This document shows positions 1 through 18,329 of a stretch of DNA of 64,000 bases, piece after piece. A program made the position numbers and the translations under genes. This DNA is from Gordionus sp. m RMFG-2023. Taxonomy: Eukaryota; Nematomorpha; Gordioida; Chordodea; Parachordodidae. Position 1 is the stretch's first letter. Every line of letters starts with the position of its first letter. The DNA lies in NCBI RefSeq assembly GCF_954871325.1, contig NC_088777.1, positions 41,889,366 through 41,953,365 of the forward strand. Reading direction: 5' to 3'. The notes under the pieces were generated by a model. The model did not search any database and had not been told where the DNA came from. It saw nothing but the letters and a program-made list of their open reading frames with translations.

Positions 1-2
1 AG

Positions 3-7103
<7,101 letters not shown>

Positions 7104-7104
7104 G

Positions 7105-7110
7105 AATAAA
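7105..7110 (+). promoter_or_regulatory. Polyadenylation signal AATAAA for calcineurin A
   Basis: A canonical AATAAA lies one base after the calcineurin TGA. A second T-rich stretch follows within 60 bp. Assignment by position only. Confidence 0.5.
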
Positions 7111-10030
7111 TACTTCTGGTCTATAATCTCAAACTTTATTTTAAAAGAGTTATACTAGGAAAACAAATTTTAAAAACCGGATGTAATGTTAAAATAAGAT
7201 AAAACCTGATTTGAATATCTGTAATAAAAAGTAATAGTTTTAGAGTTCGTTTTTATCTTTATATTATAATATGAACTCATACTTACCTACTACCCATTAA
7301 AATTCAGTCAGACATCTGTTTACCATTTTTTTTAAAGCTTCTTTCGTTCTGCTTTATTTAGGCATATTATTTTTCCTTTCTTTTTTTCCATAACTTTCAC
7401 TTTAAATTTCATTTCTTAATCTTGAGACCATTGATATTCTTCGTTTTTAAAAAAAATATGAATCCTGATTTTGAACTGGTTAATTAATGAAATTATATAT
7501 ACGCTTTATATTATGTATAATAACGATTTACATGTGATAAAACAAAATTTATATATTTTTTTAAAATTTTTCACGATATTTAATTTGGAAAATGTATATC
7601 TTTTTATTATTTTCGTAAAATTGAATCCTTTTTTACCTTTGAGAAAGAGCCATTTTTTTTACCAGGGATATTTATTTCTAAAAAATATATATATAACATT
7701 TTTGATTGATTCTTTTAATCGTTGTAAATTATAAAGTTTTATTTGTATTAACTTTTTATATATCATCGGTGTTTATAAAAAATTTATAACCAACATTTTT
7801 TTACAAAAAAAAAATTTAAATGTATTATTTTCATAATTTATTATCACCCTTTTGTCCCCATCCCTTCGACACGACTTTTTTGTTTTTGACTACCTTTATT
7901 TATTAGTGCAATTTATTTATTTATTTTTCTATTAGTAAAAACCAAAAAAATAGGAATATTCTGGTTAATATATAATGTATTATTTATTTGGCGATGTTTG
8001 TTTATATTACGAGTACCATTTGTTTTGGGCATAAAATAAATTATTAGGTAAGCAAGCGCGTGATACGCTTTTTTTTTAAATTCAAAATGTCGCATTTACA
8101 CAATTTTGAACAAACACGCACTTCTCATAATATAAGTTCTATTTATTATTTATAAATATATATATATATAAACTCCATTCTAGCTGTCTTTTCTTCATCT
8201 CTATGCAATTCAAATTGTCAGTTAATTTTCAATTTAAATATTTTGGAAAAAAAATATTTGGATTCAACACTCAACGTAATTCACTCTTTAGCTAGCACAC
8301 AACATTCTTACTCTTTCGTAATTACAGTTTATTTACAACAGATAATGCAATTATTAATAAATACCTAACATTTTTTTTCTTCCCTTTAAATCTAATACCT
8401 ACAAATCCATCCTATGTTTTTTTTAGTTTTATTGGATTTTTTTATTATTATTTTTAAATTGAACTATTTGTACAAAAATTTATCCATAATTTAATCTTGT
8501 GAAAAAAGACGCAGGACTCAAAAATACGAAACCTTTATACACTTACCCTCTTAAATCTATAAATATTTTTTTTTCATATAATTATTTACCTATAAATAAA
8601 ATATTAATTAAAGTATTTTTGAAGTTTTTAAATGCGAACAAATTTTTTTTTAATTCAAACTCCTTGCTTGTTAATTAATAACTAATAGCATAACAACTAA
8701 GCCAGGGTATTTTACAGAGTTCAATAGTATGGCCAATACTTTGTATTTTCTAAAGGTTAATTTTTTATGTAATTTCGCACTAAAAAATTATATTTTCTTG
8801 CAAAATATATTTGTATATTTTTAGAATTTATTTTTTTTACTACTTGAACTTTACAGGAATTATAATATATTTGTAAATCATGTTATTTTTAGATATCAAT
8901 ATCATAACCTAGAAATGTATAAAAACTTTTTGAATTTGTTTATGATCCACAAAGTTAATAGGTTGAGGTTTTGTAGGGCAATAAAAAAAGGTTAAATTTT
9001 TTAAATCATAAAGTCTAATATTTAAGTGAAAATTCAGCTAAGATTTATTATTATTCCTATAAAGAAAAAAAAATTTCTGAGACGTTATGAAATTGATATC
9101 TTAAATCACATATATTCTAAATGATTTCTGTATAGTTTAAAATAATTTTAAAAAATCACTTTGCTAACATTTATTAGGAAAATAAAGACAATTATACGAA
9201 TCACACTTCATCAGGTATAAAAAATGGCAATTTCTGATTCACTAATCATCAAATAAAGGGAATAATCAAAAAATTTTTGTCCAAATATATATAGTCTAAG
9301 ATATAAGCATAGGCAGACTTTTCTAAGGGGAAGGGGAGCCTATTAGGTGGGTTTTTTTATAAAAATTTTAAATTATATTTTATAAGGTTATTCACTTAAC
9401 TAATTTTTCTTTCAAAATGTTTTTTATAGATATATTTTATATATTTTTGAGAGAGAAGGGGGGGGGGGGGGGGGGGGGTTGTATAGGGAGAAATTTTTAT
9501 TAGTTTAAAACTACGAAAACAAATTTGCAATGGGGGGGGAAGGCTCACCCTGATTACGCCCCTGGCTATTAGATCAACAAAAAGATGAAAAATATCTTTT
9601 CTCGTTTTTTTTGGCTAAATAAAAATGTTCACAAATGCTAATTTATTAATCCTATTTTTCAAAATTTAATATAGTCTGCTTATCTTTTTAACAATTATAT
9701 TATAATTTAATCAGTAGTATATAACCTTTTTTATTTTATTCAAATGGGTTAAGAGGCAGATATATAGCAAAACTATTTAGGCATAAGTCGGATTTTTGTG
9801 TTTACTTAAAATAGATCACGTGTAAAGATAACATTCTATAAAAATTCTTAGAACAACACTTCTCATAAATAAATAAAATTGATTGGGTTTCTGCAATTGA
9901 GAAATTTCTATACCAACGAAGATTAGATTCACTAAGATTCCTTCCATAAAATAAAAATTGTTTACGTCATACTATTTATATTTAAGATTAATTAGACTTT
10001 ATAATACCTAAATTGGACAGAGAATACAAT
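7111..10030. other. Intergenic AT-rich spacer
   Basis: No gene recognised. It contains long T-rich stretches, a TA microsatellite near 8157-8170 and, at 9458-9478, a run of 21 G. A short run of G and the motif CTGATTACGCCCCTG (about 9550-9564), which looks like the right end of a hAT-type element, follow it. The partner end was not found. Confidence 0.5.
9458..9478 (+). repeat. Poly-G run, 21 bases
   Basis: Uninterrupted G from 9458 to 9478, after a GAGAGAGAA purine lead. Another G8 lies at about 9532. True length is uncertain because such runs are often mis-sequenced. Confidence 0.8.
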
Positions 10031-10037
10031 ATTAACA

Positions 10038-10200
10038 AATCAAAAATATTTTTGAAGATAGCATAATGGTATGGGGTCGCATGAATGTAAAACGGCTAGA
10101 ATATAATTTCTTTATGAATATTGTTAAATATCAAGACATCCTCAACAAATTATTAATCCCATCAATTCAGTTATTAGGAATAGAATATGAATAGCCGTAT
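10038..10200 (+). mobile_element. Tc1/mariner transposase fragment
   Basis: Plus-strand translation gives DSIMVWGRMNVKRLEYNFF and then KYQDILNKLLIPSIQLLG, the typical Tc1 block S(I/V)MVWG…YIDIL…LLPSIQ. An in-frame TAG follows. Flanking sequence shows no further recognisable transposase, so only a central fragment survives. Confidence 0.7.
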
Positions 10201-11293
10201 CTATAGTAAAGGCGTTTTATTCAAGCATTGCGTTAACGGCAGCACAAAATAAAGCCAATAAATAGGTATAAATTTATAAGTATAGATTGCTATGATAAAA
10301 TTTGAAAAACATATGTTGTGATGTCTTGATAAAAAATGTGTGATATAATTATAAAAATAATGGCAAATTCGATAAAAAGGTATATAATTTTTCTTAGATT
10401 TATAAGATAATTATCACTATTTTAGGTTTATATTAAATGTAGTCATTAAATCTGAATCAGCTATAATAACGCAATACTTGAAGATAAGGTGTTTACTATT
10501 AATGCAAAGTAAATTATAATTTATATAGAAATCGATATCTAGAATCATTTATAGCAAGAACAAATTACAGTGATGTCATTCGAGCAATGCCTAATTTATG
10601 GAATTATATAGCTCTGCCAGGATACCACTGTATTCCACGAATACTATAAACAAGATCTAAGACCAGAAAAAGCTGAAAAACTAATTTTAAATGTTTTAAT
10701 AAGATCCTTTCATTTAATTTGTTATTGATAAAATTTACATTTAGTTATTACTTGTTAATCTTACAGATATAAAATATACTAAATTGGAAAATTTATATTA
10801 GGCTAAATCCAAAGTATCAAAAAATGTCACGTACTATTTGCAAGGCCTGGCCCAGATTTTTTTTAAAAATATTTTATGCCCAGCCTAGGTATAGTTAAAA
10901 CAAGTAAAATACAACCCAAGATGGGCTTGTAGGTCTCTGAAATATACAATTCACAAATTTGAAATTTTATAAAAAAAAATATAAGCTTTTGTTAATATAA
11001 GAATAAAAACATGTCCAAAATATAATTCTAGAAAATTTAAAATACAAATATATTAAAATTTTTACTAGCCTTATAATAACTTGAATGCTTTGCCAATTTT
11101 AAAGGTATACATATAAATAAAATATTTTACCACTCTTGTAGAAAAATTCTAATAATTTTATTATATATTAAAGGTATAAATGATAACAATTTTTATTATA
11201 CATTTTACAAATATTGGCAATTTTAATAGAATTTATATCAAACTAAATCATAAAACGCGATAAACAATTAAGATATGTAAGAATTTATACACA
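10201..11293. other. AT-rich spacer with a dispersed repeat
   Basis: No gene seen. Around 10800-11050 is a copy of a dispersed repeat with the marker GTCCAAAATATAATTCTAG, found again near 19.27-19.40 kb and, inverted, near 61.80-61.99 kb. It is probably a decayed non-autonomous transposon. Confidence 0.45.
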
Positions 11294-11488
11294 TTAATAT
11301 TTTGGAGTTGGTTTCTGAGTTAAAAGAAGTCCAAATCGCTTCTTACACTTAATTCTTTCTTTAGAATAAGGGTCATGAGGAGAAAATTTTGCTGGATGAG
11401 CTGACATAGTTGGTTTATTTTGTTTATCCACTAATTTTAATGTATAGATCCTTTGTCCTGTCTCATCAATATAATATCGCAAAAACAT
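11294..11488 (-). CDS. NOP10: H/ACA ribonucleoprotein subunit NOP10
   Basis: An intact 64-codon single-exon frame, [20 protein letters not shown] at the N-terminus and [18 protein letters not shown] at the C-terminus. It aligns along its whole length with human NOP10 (also 64 aa: MFLQYYLNEQGDRVYTLK…, SAHPARFSPDDKYS…, KKRFKVLMTQQP). The central [18 protein letters not shown] is the conserved core. NOP10 binds dyskerin/Cbf5 in nucleolar and Cajal-body H/ACA RNPs, which make pseudouridines in rRNA and snRNA. The metal-ligand cysteines of archaeal Nop10 are absent, as in other eukaryotes. It stands alone, on the opposite strand, 4.2 kb beyond calcineurin. No AATAAA was seen just downstream. Identification is firm. 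Confidence 0.96.
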   Translation of the reverse strand: MFLRYYIDETGQRIYTLKLVDKQNKPTMSAHPAKFSPHDPYSKERIKCKKRFGLLLTQKPTPKY

Positions 11489-11698
11489 GGCAAAATTTTA
11501 AAATCTAGCCGAACTACTAAAAGGTTTGTACGTTCTAAATTGTGACCTATTTGAATTATTGAAAAATATAAATTCATTAGATCAAGCTTTTTGCTCAATC
11601 CTATTTTTTAAATACTTGATATATGAGAGAGAGCACACTTTTATTTTAACAACAATTAATTGGTATTTTATATTTTTTTAACCCACTTATCCCATGCG

Positions 11699-12095
11699 CA
11701 GTGGCGTAGCTATGGGGGTGGTTTTCGGGTTTGGACCCCTCCCAGAGCAAAAATTTATTTTATTATACGTTTAAAAGACTTATAAGTGGTGACTTTATAT
11801 CAAATGAATACCAATATATTTTTCTGGTTTTGATGTTTGTGTACTATTGAAATCATCTGGATAGTATTATTATTAAGTCATTGAAAATAATCTACTAAAT
11901 TATAAAACAAATTATTGATGCATTTAAAAAATATATTTATTATATATTATCGAAGATATGGTTATGATTTGTAAGATAAACCCGGCCGAAGGCCGGGCAA
12001 AAGGGCCAAAGGCCCGTTAAAGGGGTCTGGGGCGAAGCCCCCAGGCTTTTATATGTATGGACGCCCTTTAAGGAAAATTCCTAGCTACGCTACTG
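11699..12095. mobile_element. hAT-type MITE with 8-bp target duplication and triple hairpin
   Basis: Ends CAGTGGCGTAGCTA (11699) and TAGCTACGCTACTG (to 12095) are perfect inverted repeats. The flanks CCCATGCG (11691-11698 and 12096-12103) are a perfect 8-bp duplication, the hAT signature. Near the right end are three consecutive GC hairpins: CCCGGCC-GAA-GGCCGGG (11981-11997), GGGCC-AAA-GGCCC (about 12003-12015) and CTGGGGC-GAA-GCCCCCAG (12027-12044). No coding capacity. Confidence 0.9.
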
Positions 12096-12103
12096 CCCAT
12101 GCG

Positions 12104-12589
12104 TATTTGAACAAAACTCATCGTATTAAGAAATATATGGTATTTTTTAAGTAATAGGATAAATTAATTTCAATATAAACAAATATCAGTAGATGTAAAA
12201 ATAATTTTATTACTATCTGTTAATGTTTATTTAAATATATCATAATTATATAATATACATACAAAATTACAATATTCTTTAAAGAAAAAGAAACCCTCAA
12301 TGTTATGTCTTTCCCAAGTAGTGATGTAAGCGTGGCTGATTGACGATAAATTAATAACTTTATTTCAATTTATTATCTAATTACGCTTCATATAAATCTT
12401 TATTTAAATCTTGTAATTAATTTATAATTGTATAATTTATAAAATGAAAAATATATAATTAGTAAAGGATTGCGAAAAAAATTAATCATAATAACAAAAG
12501 GACAATATTGAGGCATAGATCATAAAATAATGTAAAATACAAAATAAATAAAAGCGAAAGCAGCAAAAATACTCAAACCTCCTTCACTT
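12104..12589. other. AT-rich spacer
   Basis: No feature recognised. A short less AT-rich patch at about 12290-12350 has no convincing frame. Confidence 0.4.
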
Positions 12590-12830
12590 AATAATCAGGA
12601 GAGATCGAATTAATAAAACAAACATAATTAGCCTTAAGAATGGCTATTGCGATCCTCTGCCTTAAGTAAAAACCTTCGCAAGGCTCCCCAGAATTTTTTC
12701 TGATTAGGCAGCCAAAGTCTTTAAAAAAGTTTTTAGCCAAATCACCATATATAGTTAAGGTGGAGCAAATGATGGGTATAAATATGTAATTTGAGGAATC
12801 AGCGCTGTATTTGCCGATCTTAATTTGTAT
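12590..12830 (-). mobile_element. Probable LINE fragment (C-terminal end of a reverse transcriptase ORF)
   Basis: Minus-strand translation gives SADSSNYIFIPIICSTLTIY, then GDLAKNFFKDFGCLIRKNSG and FYLRQRIAIAILKANYVCFI. This resembles the conserved C-terminal block of some non-LTR retrotransposon ORFs (F-x-PF…G…A…, followed by RIS-AI-RGN). Only this block remains. Family assignment is inference from that pattern. Confidence 0.45.
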
Positions 12831-13489
12831 TAAATTTTAATTATTTGTATTTTTGCAATAACATTATAATAATATATATATAATATAAGTTTATATAATA
12901 TTATTTTATTATAATTTAAATAAGAAATAATAATAAGATATGATAAGAAAATAACAAGTCATCCAATATTACTAATTTTATAATATAATATGAATGATAA
13001 AAATAAGAATGAAATTTTGAGTCGCAAAACTCATTTCAAATTGAGCGGCCAGAGTAGAAGTATGCTTCAGAGTCGGCTGGACTTTATTTTGAATCGACCT
13101 GCTATTATTTATTCCAAGATGAAAATATAAAATTTTTTTAACCATAATGGTTTTTTAAATTCGAAATGACTTATGTGTATTATTTTAAGAATATGACCAT
13201 GCTAATATTAATATTACCCAAACCTCGACATTCCGCTGATAGATGCCCAAACCTTAGTTTCATCTATGACCACTATCTTAAGGATTGCATAATATCTTTC
13301 TGGATAAAGTGTTTAGTTAACCATTTTTAAAAATGGCTTAAATCGAGCCGTTTAACAAGACTACCTATTAATATACAATTATTTAGATATTATATATAAA
13401 AAAAAAGGATTTTTTTTTGAGGCCTAGGTAAGATTTTTTAAAAAATATATTATACTTATTTTTAATATTTCTACTATTAATATCTAATT

Positions 13490-13860
13490 GAATTTTTCAT
13501 TTATCCATCCCGCGAAGATTTTTCCGGTTCATCTTTTGGAATAATATAACCTAACAAATGAAATGGAATTTTGATGTCTATGGATTCAAATATTCTTAAC
13601 TCATTCCTTATCATGAATATAACTATTCAAGATTAAAAAACAAATAAGAAATATATGTCTTTATTTTACTAATTTATAAATTACAATTACAATATCGGAA
13701 AGGGTAAATTCCACTCATTTAGTATACTACAACTGGGTACAAGGTTTGTTGGTATCCTTGAGAAAATAATCGCCATAATTTTATGAAGGGTGGGCCTTCA
13801 TAAAATTCACGTTTGCTCATTTTAGGCAGGTCTATGACCAACGTGCTAGATAAGATAAGA
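13490..13860. other. 371-bp insert in the left hAT arm, flanked by 13-bp direct repeats
   Basis: TTAATATCTAATT occurs at 13477-13489 and again at 13861-13873, exactly bracketing a block absent from the matching position of the right arm. It could be an insertion with target duplication, or an ancestral block lost from the right arm by recombination between the short repeats. Confidence 0.6.
13719..13820 (-). CDS. Possible small gene or captured exon inside a hAT arm
   Basis: A 33-codon frame starting MSKREFYEGPPFIKLWRLF and ending …TLYPVVVY. Its codon content is less AT-biased than its surroundings, and AAA precedes the ATG. Further along the same strand, after an AT-rich stretch, another open segment (about 13580-13505) reads ESIDIKIPFHLLGYIIPKDE and ends at a stop. 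The two could be exons of one small protein of about 60-70 aa; possible splice sites exist but none is compelling. I do not recognise the protein. Both parts fall within the 371-bp block absent from the right arm. Confidence 0.3.
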   Translation of the reverse strand: MSKREFYEGPPFIKLWRLFSQGYQQTLYPVVVY

Positions 13861-14289
13861 TTAATATCTAATTTTTTTTCCATCGTTTTTTTTTATTTAA
13901 AATTATTTTTCTACATTAAAAACTATATTTATTTCCATTCCCCCTTCCCTCTTTTTTCCCAAAAATTAGATTATTTTTTTACTATGGAAATTAAATAATA
14001 AACGGTGTCATTTATATATTTAAACAAAAAATTTTTTCTCTAATATATTATTAGATAAAATTAATAAAATTTACATAATATATATATCCAGATATATATA
14101 TATTGTAACTCTGAAATTAAAAAAGTGTATAGATTTTATTTTTATTTCAACATTATAAGCGTATTATAAAATTGTATTATATTATAACGATAATGAATAT
14201 TCTATAAAAACAAATAAAATTTTCCAAAAATTATCCATTAATGTTAAAATATTGATGTCCCATTCCCTTAACGTCTTTGTAGATGAGCA

Positions 14290-16333
14290 ATTCCTTTTTT
14301 TTGTCATGGTATCAATAGTACGTAAAAAAAACTCTTTCACTTGCCATTGATGTTGTCTGTTGGGGCAAGTAATCCTTTGCCAACGTTGCCAAAATCGGAA
14401 AACGATTTGTATTGTGGCTCCATCAAACTAAGACGTTCGCAGTGGATATACCCGGTTCTCCTATATACTTTTCTATTTCCTTTTCAGCGTAGGAGTATCA
14501 AATGCGTTCCTGAAAATAGATTACGATTATTATAATAAATATGTAATATAGTTATAGCTACTGTCTTAATTCATTTAAAATAGAGATTGATATAGGTTGA
14601 GATGATTTTCCTCCAAACCAAATATTTCTGTTTTACAATAGTATTATTGTATTTATTATATAATGATTTTAATTGGTCATAATATGTCGATAGTTTAACA
14701 AAAGAGGGTATATATTTTTTTTGATACCTGGGTCCAATAAACTACATTCATAGTATGAGAATATATTCATGTGATCTGTGTAATATAATTTAAAAATATA
14801 AAAATGAATTCAAATTAATTATTAAAATTAATATGAAAAGCAGAATAAAATTTAAAACCTGCATATATTTTACATTTGTCCAACATGTCATTCGCTGCTA
14901 GCTTAATGGTATCACTTACACTGGATATCATAGTACACTCTAAAGTTTTGGAAATATTTTCAATACAATACAGCTAGTCCTATAGGAGATTCCGAACTAA
15001 TCTCTCAAGGGATCTTGTAAAAGAAATGTAAGAACCCCTCTAGTTCTTTTAAGAATTTGTTGTTAATAACAAATATAACTAAACATTTTCTACATAATAT
15101 GTTTATGGCCTCTATATTCTAGAAATAAAAAAAATACAAATTACGAAATCAACAAAAGAATAGGCTTCAATATTACCTTGTTAATAGTAGATATCATTAA
15201 ATATTTACCATTCCATTTCGTTAAGACATCCGTTGGAATTCTAGTTCCACCACTTATAAACTTGTATTCTTGTTTTCCAAATTTTGATTGAAATGAATCC
15301 AGGGCTTCCCTCAAAATCAAATTAATTATGTGCTAAGCACCTATTGCTATAAAAGTAGTTATTATATTTTGTAATAAAATACTCTTACACAAATTTTGGC
15401 AGCATTATGATAGGTGCGTTTTCATGAGCTATGGATTGTATTTTAGCTTCTATTTCAAATTCTTTAAGATAGGTTATTAAAATTTCACTAAGATTCTTAC
15501 CCGTATGTGGGTGAGGGAAATCGGTTATGTCCAATAAAAAACTTATCATCCCATTTATTATCTATGTAATAAATAGTTATTGCGAGGTAAGATAATGAAT
15601 TTAACCCCGTCCAGATATCGGTGGTAATCGACAATTTGTTACATTTTTTTAAGTTTAAGATTATTTGTTATTAGCCAAATTATAAATATTAGATAAGTGT
15701 TTAGAAGATGTCTGTCGACACCAAATCTTATTGTTTTGTTAACATATTTAAATATTTCTCCAAAGGATTCGTATCGAATATATGAAACGCAATGTTATTT
15801 TCTATGAGACATCTGAATTAGTTTATTCAAATGAGTATTTTTAATATTTGACGGTTTTCTTGCACCATACAAGGTTTCTGATACCATTTTTCGATTTTCA
15901 CTTTCTAATATGTTGGGAGCACTTTTCTCATATGGTTTTTTAGATTAGCTATAATTAAAAATATAGTCAAATCTATTATTGAAGCGTATTATACTTGTTG
16001 CAGTACTAACCTTGTAGTGTATATGGCAATGTTTGCATTTTCGCCTAGTTTTTCTTGGCGTATCTGTAAAGTTGGATTTAATAATTGAAGGACTATCTAA
16101 TTGAAAAGTTGTTTCATCTTCTAATTCCCTGGTGGGACTAAACCGGATTTGCGTCTAGATATTAAAAAAAATTAAATTAATAGCATTTCAATATAGCATT
16201 TCAATATAGCATATGTAATCAATATAATAGCTTTTTAATAAATTTACCTTATCAAAATCATTATTAGGACTTTCATATAGAAAAGCCTGCGAGTCGGAAG
16301 AAAAATTTAAATTAGAGTCTACAAAATTAAACA
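14290..16333 (-). CDS. hAT transposase (BED finger, RNase H-like core, dimerisation domain)
   Basis: Read on the minus strand in several exons or fragments. Start MFNFVDSNLNFSSDS at 16333. After a likely intron (donor after …NNDFDK) comes TRRKCKHCHIHYK near 16030, a BED-type zinc finger. Near 15650-15480 is KLSITTDIWTGLNSLSYLAI, the hAT core signature. Near 15000-14880 is ISKTLECTMISSVSDTIKLA. 14530-14330 encodes FPILATLAKDYLPQQTTSMA followed by SERVFF, the C-terminal dimerisation motif. No single frame spans it; some gaps are introns and some may be decay. It is a DNA transposon enzyme of the ZBED/ricesleeper kind. Confidence 0.75.
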
Positions 16334-17113
16334 TATTTTAATGCAATTTAATCTTTTCTATTTTCTTTTAATATTTTTACAATGGGAGAAGCTGAATGAA
16401 ATTTTGTTTAAATATAAATAAAAGGCACCGTTTATTATTTAATTACTAAATTTCCATATAATGAAATAATAATCTAATTTTTGGAAAAAAGAGAGAAGGG
16501 AGAATAGAAATAAATATAGTTTCTTTTTAATCTGGAAAAATAATTTTAAATTTAAAAAAAAGATGGAAAAATTAGATATTGTAGAAATATTAAAAATAAG
16601 TATAATATATTTTAAATAAATCCTACCCAGGCCTGAAAATTTTTCAAAAGAAAATCGTTTTTTTATTTATAATATTATAAATAATTGTATATTAATAGGT
16701 AGTCTTGTTAAACGGCTCCATTGAGCTCATTTTTAAAAACCGCTAACTCAACACTTTATCCAGAAAGCTATTATGCAATCCTTAAGATTGTCATGGGTGG
16801 GACAAAAGTTTGGACATCTATCAGCGAAATGTCGAGGTTTAGGTACTATAATAGCATGGTTTTGTTCTTAAAATAATACACCTAAATCATTTGTAATTTA
16901 AGAATATTTAAATTACCGAACCAAAGTGGTTAAAATTTTTAATATTATCGTGGAGTAAATAATAATAGCAGGCCGATTCAAAATAAGGTTTAGCCGACTC
17001 TGAAGCCGACTCATACGGCTCATTGAGCCGCTCAATTTGAAATAAGTTTTGGGACTTAAAAATTGACTAGAATTTAGGCTAAGTCGACTCTACTTAGCCG
17101 ATTAACAACACTA

Positions 17114-17340
17114 ATTCACTTGATGCAAATCCCCTTCAAAAATCAATCCCCTCCCTAAAAATTTTCCACCTTAGGCAGCTATATTTCTATATATGTCTAA
17201 ATTAACTGTTTACTGAATTGAAAAAAAAAATTAATTTTATCCCCTCATATGATAAATCAAAACTACATCAATAATTTTACAATAAAATGCTAATATATAT
17301 TTTTAAAAAAATAAGGTTTCATGTTTTATAAAAGAAATTA
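17114..17340. mobile_element. Truncated copy of the CAGCGTCTACATGA MITE family
   Basis: TTCACTTGATGCAAATCCCC at about 17115 matches the left interior of the MITEs at 27752 and 37504 (TTCACTTGGTGCAAACTCCC and TTCACTGGATGCAAACTCCC), continuing through AAAATTTTCCACCTT. Neither terminal repeat is present here. Confidence 0.55.
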
Positions 17341-17754
17341 TAGCGTCATTGCAGGGGCGTCGATAGTTACATGAAAAATGGATTTGCATGCTATTTTTTA
17401 AAACTAAGCCCTCAATTTTTAAATAATTAGCTTAGCGCATATTTAAGCAAATGCATATATTTAAATAGCTTCTTTACGAAATTTAAGGACTTATTTTAAA
17501 TAAATATTATTTTCCTTTTGGCATAAGATCATCTTATCGTTATAATTTCCTTCCATGCCTTAACTGAAAAATGGTAAAAAATCAATATATAATATAAAAA
17601 ATTGAATATAATCTATTTATAATTCTTATCATTTTGTTAGAAGATCCTAAACATCAAACTGAAATAAACCTAAAATATAAAATGTCGTTACTAAAGGTGT
17701 TATTTTTTTGAGGGAAAGGAACCCCATTTATTACTTTTTCAATAGGTAACAAGT
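17341..17754. other. AT-rich spacer with one hAT-like end
   Basis: CAGGGGCGTCGATAG at about 17355 looks like a hAT terminal repeat, but no partner was located with confidence. Otherwise nothing recognised. Confidence 0.35.
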
Positions 17755-18320
17755 ATAATTGGATAATCGGCTTGGCCTAGCCGATTTATTTTGGCAGTTA
17801 AGCCTGAGCCGATTTTTTTCTGGCGAAGCTGTGCCGATTTATCATTGCCAAGACTGAGCTTACTCTAATTTTGATTAGCTAAGGTTGAGCTTAAGCTGAT
17901 TTTGATTTACTAACGTTATGCTTTACTGTGAATTATAATAATTTTATTCAGAAAGGTGACAATTGTCATATTTACCATTTTAAAACTTTTCTTTTTTAAT
18001 GAAATTAGGTAAAAATATTAAATCTGTTTTAGTGGAAATTCTATACAATTTTCGTATTCATTATAAAACTTTTCCAATGTTTTTTTAATAAAAAATATGT
18101 AATAATAATTATTTTAAATCTGTTTAAGTAGAAATTCAATAATAATATAATTTAAAAGGGTGACAATTGTCATAGTAGATATCTTAAAACTTTCTTAACC
18201 AAAATAAATCGGCTCAGGCTTAGCCAAAAATCTGCTAAGGCTAAGATCGGCTTAGACTTAGCCTTAGCCATAAAAAATAGGTTAAGGCTTAGCCTTAGCA
18301 AGAAAATCGAAGCCCCTAAA
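17755..18320. mobile_element. GGCTTAGCC-rich MITE with internal TGACAATTGTCA repeats
   Basis: Both flanks are built of alternating GGCT/AGCC words (for example GGCTTGGCCTAGCCGATTTA on the left, GGCTCAGGCTTAGCC on the right) in inverted arrangement. The interior has two copies of the palindrome TGACAATTGTCA (about 17955 and 18168), each followed by AT-rich sequence. This matches, in opposite orientation, the repeat unit of the element at 29939-30655. Confidence 0.6.
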
Positions 18321-18329
18321 TAAAAAAAT

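Larger units (their letters stand above)
13021..17113. mobile_element. hAT transposon with long inverted arms and a transposase gene
   Basis: The right end, …CCGATTAACAACACTA (to 17113), is a hAT-like TIR (TAGTGTTGTTAATCGG read inward). The right arm (about 17060 down to 16400) is the reverse complement of the left arm (13021-13489 plus 13861-14040) over several hundred bases. It shares markers such as CGACATTCCGCTGATAGATG and TAACAAGACTACCTATTAAT. The extreme left end is missing, so no target duplication can be shown. Between the arms lies a minus-strand transposase. The left arm has an extra 371-bp block (13490-13860). Arms this long are unusual for hAT elements. Confidence 0.75.

Noticed and set aside
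7471-7734. 87-codon plus-strand frame downstream of calcineurin
   Set aside because: AT-driven hydrophobic peptide without motifs, acceptor or homolog that I recognise.
11981-12044. Bacterial-type rho-independent terminators or bacterial DNA
   Set aside because: The GC hairpins lie inside a eukaryotic hAT element with an 8-bp duplication and recur in a second one.
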